Source: Candidatus Melainabacteria bacterium
Lineage (GTDB): Bacteria; Actinomycetota; Actinomycetes; Mycobacteriales; Pseudonocardiaceae
Length of the DNA: 6,810 bases
Direction of reading: 5' to 3'
Assembly: GCA_903970565.1 (NCBI GenBank)
Contig: CAJCJE010000417.1
Span: 1 to 6,810 of the forward strand
Shown: piece by piece, positions 6,067 to 6,810 of the stretch
Numbering within the stretch: the stretch's first letter is position 1
Layout: the number at the start of each line of letters is the position of its first letter
Program-made: the position numbers and the translations under genes
The notes under the pieces: model-generated
Databases searched by the model: none
Told to the model about the DNA's origin: nothing
Seen by the model: the letters and a program-made list of their open reading frames with translations, nothing else

Positions 6067-6088
6067 TGTCACCCGGATGCGCTAGACA
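6067..6088 (+). promoter_or_regulatory. Candidate helicase promoter, DNA-damage (PafBC)-like
   Basis: TGTCA (6067-6071) lies at the head of an 8-nt block, then exactly 8 nt, then TAGACA (6083-6088). This resembles, imperfectly, the RecA-independent damage-promoter pattern of mycobacteria (TTGTCRGTG-N8-TAnnnT). GTG is replaced by CCC and the last base of the -10 is A. The predicted start is at or next to the helicase ATG at 6096, which has no ribosome site. Confidence 0.3.
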
Positions 6089-6095
6089 TGTACTC

Positions 6096-6810
6096 ATGGA
6101 CGAGAACGCCCTCCGGGACAGGGCCGAGCAGTTGCTTCGTCAACTGGCCGGCGACGCGGCGACGCTGCGTGCCGACCAGTGGCAGGCGATCCGCGCACTG
6201 GTCGTGGACCGGCGGCGCGCGCTGGTCGTGCAACGCACCGGGTGGGGCAAATCCGCGGTGTACTTCCTGGCCACGGCGTTGCTGCGGGAACTCGGCGAGG
6301 GCCCGACGCTGATCGTCTCGCCGCTGCTGGCGTTGATGCGCAACCAGGTACAGGCCGCGGCGAAGGCGGGCGTGCACGCGGCCACCATCAACTCGGCCAA
6401 CACCGAGGACTGGCGAAGCATCTCCGAAGAGGTGGTGGCCGGGCGGGTCGATGTGCTGCTGGTCAGCCCCGAACGGCTGAACAATCCAGATTTCCGGGAC
6501 ACCGTGCTGCCCGAACTGACCGCGGCGACCGGTTTGCTGGTGGTGGACGAGGCGCACTGCGTTTCCGACTGGGGGCACGACTTCCGGCCGGACTACCGCA
6601 GGCTGCGCACCTTGCTCGCCGGCCTGCCGGAGCGGGTTCCGGTGCTCGCCACGACCGCGACCGCCAACGACCGGGTGGTCACCGACATCGCCGAGCAGTT
6701 GGAGGTGCGCTCGAGCGGCCCCACCGGGGAGTCGGACACCGGCACGCTGGTGCTGCGCGGCGCGCTCGACCGGGAGAGCCTGCACCTGGCCGTCGTGCCG
6801 ATGCCGACCG
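6096..6810 (+). CDS. RecQ-family ATP-dependent DNA helicase (partial, 3' end outside window)
   Basis: An open frame of 238 codons runs off the right edge; it begins after an in-frame stop at 6063-6065 and ATG 6096-6098 is the first start. It is the first RecA-like domain of a superfamily II helicase. LRADQWQAI (25-33) fits the Q-motif region; the Walker A is [12 protein letters not shown] (46-57, Lys52); [10 protein letters not shown] (75-84) is motif Ia; LLVSPERL (121-128) is motif Ib; [22 protein letters not shown] (149-170, quoted in its DEAH and WGHDFRP parts) is motif II plus the aromatic-rich loop diagnostic of RecQ; LATTATA (184-190) is motif III. Expected role: 3'-5' unwinding of branched DNA in repair or recombination. 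The second helicase domain and any zinc-binding or HRDC domain lie beyond the window, so the subfamily is open. It is divergent from proA, 88 bp apart. Confidence 0.9.
   Translation, partial: MDENALRDRAEQLLRQLAGDAATLRADQWQAIRALVVDRRRALVVQRTGWGKSAVYFLATALLRELGEGPTLIVSPLLALMRNQVQAAAKAGVHAATINSANTEDWRSISEEVVAGRVDVLLVSPERLNNPDFRDTVLPELTAATGLLVVDEAHCVSDWGHDFRPDYRRLRTLLAGLPERVPVLATTATANDRVVTDIAEQLEVRSSGPTGESDTGTLVLRGALDRESLHLAVVPMPT

Noticed and set aside
4784..6085. 433-codon plus-strand open frame opposite proA
   Set aside because: proA is unmistakable on the other strand; the antisense product shows no motifs and is rich in G, H, R and V, as expected of a shadow.
6008..6097. Extended proA start at 6097 or 6037
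   Set aside because: The extra residues are not ProA-like, the region carries a better promoter for a start at 6007, and the longest version would overlap the helicase start.
6069..6785. 238-codon minus-strand open frame opposite the helicase
   Set aside because: The plus strand encodes an intact run of RecQ motifs; the minus-strand product has none.

Overview
The window looks like chromosomal DNA from a high-GC, mycolic-acid-type actinomycete; a Nocardia- or Rhodococcus-like member of the Mycobacteriales is my best guess. The evidence is the strong G/C bias at third codon positions, GTG starts, and the gene string nadD - rsfS - gpgP - octT close to proA. That order matches the Mycobacterium tuberculosis Rv2421c-Rv2418c block with proA (Rv2427c) nearby. 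The genus is an inference from gene order and protein motifs, not from a database match.

Layout, right to left because seven of the eight neighbouring genes lie on the minus strand. At the right edge a RecQ-type superfamily II DNA helicase (6096 to the end, cut by the window) runs on the plus strand, divergent from proA (6007-4700, gamma-glutamyl phosphate reductase, proline synthesis). Next comes an accessory-looking cassette: a TetR-family regulator (4567-3974), a cytochrome P450 (3837-2641) and a small P450-type ferredoxin (2627-2397). The 136-bp gap between the regulator and the P450 holds a good -35/-10 promoter, whose -10 is overlapped by a perfect 40-bp inverted repeat (18-bp arms, 4-bp spacer); this is very probably an operator. 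A 14-bp-stem hairpin after the ferredoxin separates the cassette from the conserved block nadD (2290-1688, NAD synthesis), rsfS (1557-1135, ribosome silencing), gpgP (1138-527, glucosyl-3-phosphoglycerate phosphatase) and octT (495 to beyond base 1, diglucosylglycerate octanoyltransferase).

How the genes work together: gpgP and octT serve early steps of methylglucose lipopolysaccharide synthesis, and are tightly packed behind rsfS (4-bp stop/start overlap) and nadD. The P450 and ferredoxin form a redox pair for an unknown hydroxylation, probably repressed by the adjacent TetR protein until a ligand appears. A ferredoxin reductase is not encoded here. ProA and the helicase share an 88-bp divergent promoter region in which both genes may be leaderless.

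I found no rRNA, tRNA, CRISPR array or insertion sequence. Long open frames on the opposite strand of these genes are treated as high-GC shadows. I see no convincing new multi-gene system; the most distinctive element is the P450 operator/promoter and its placement between core genes.
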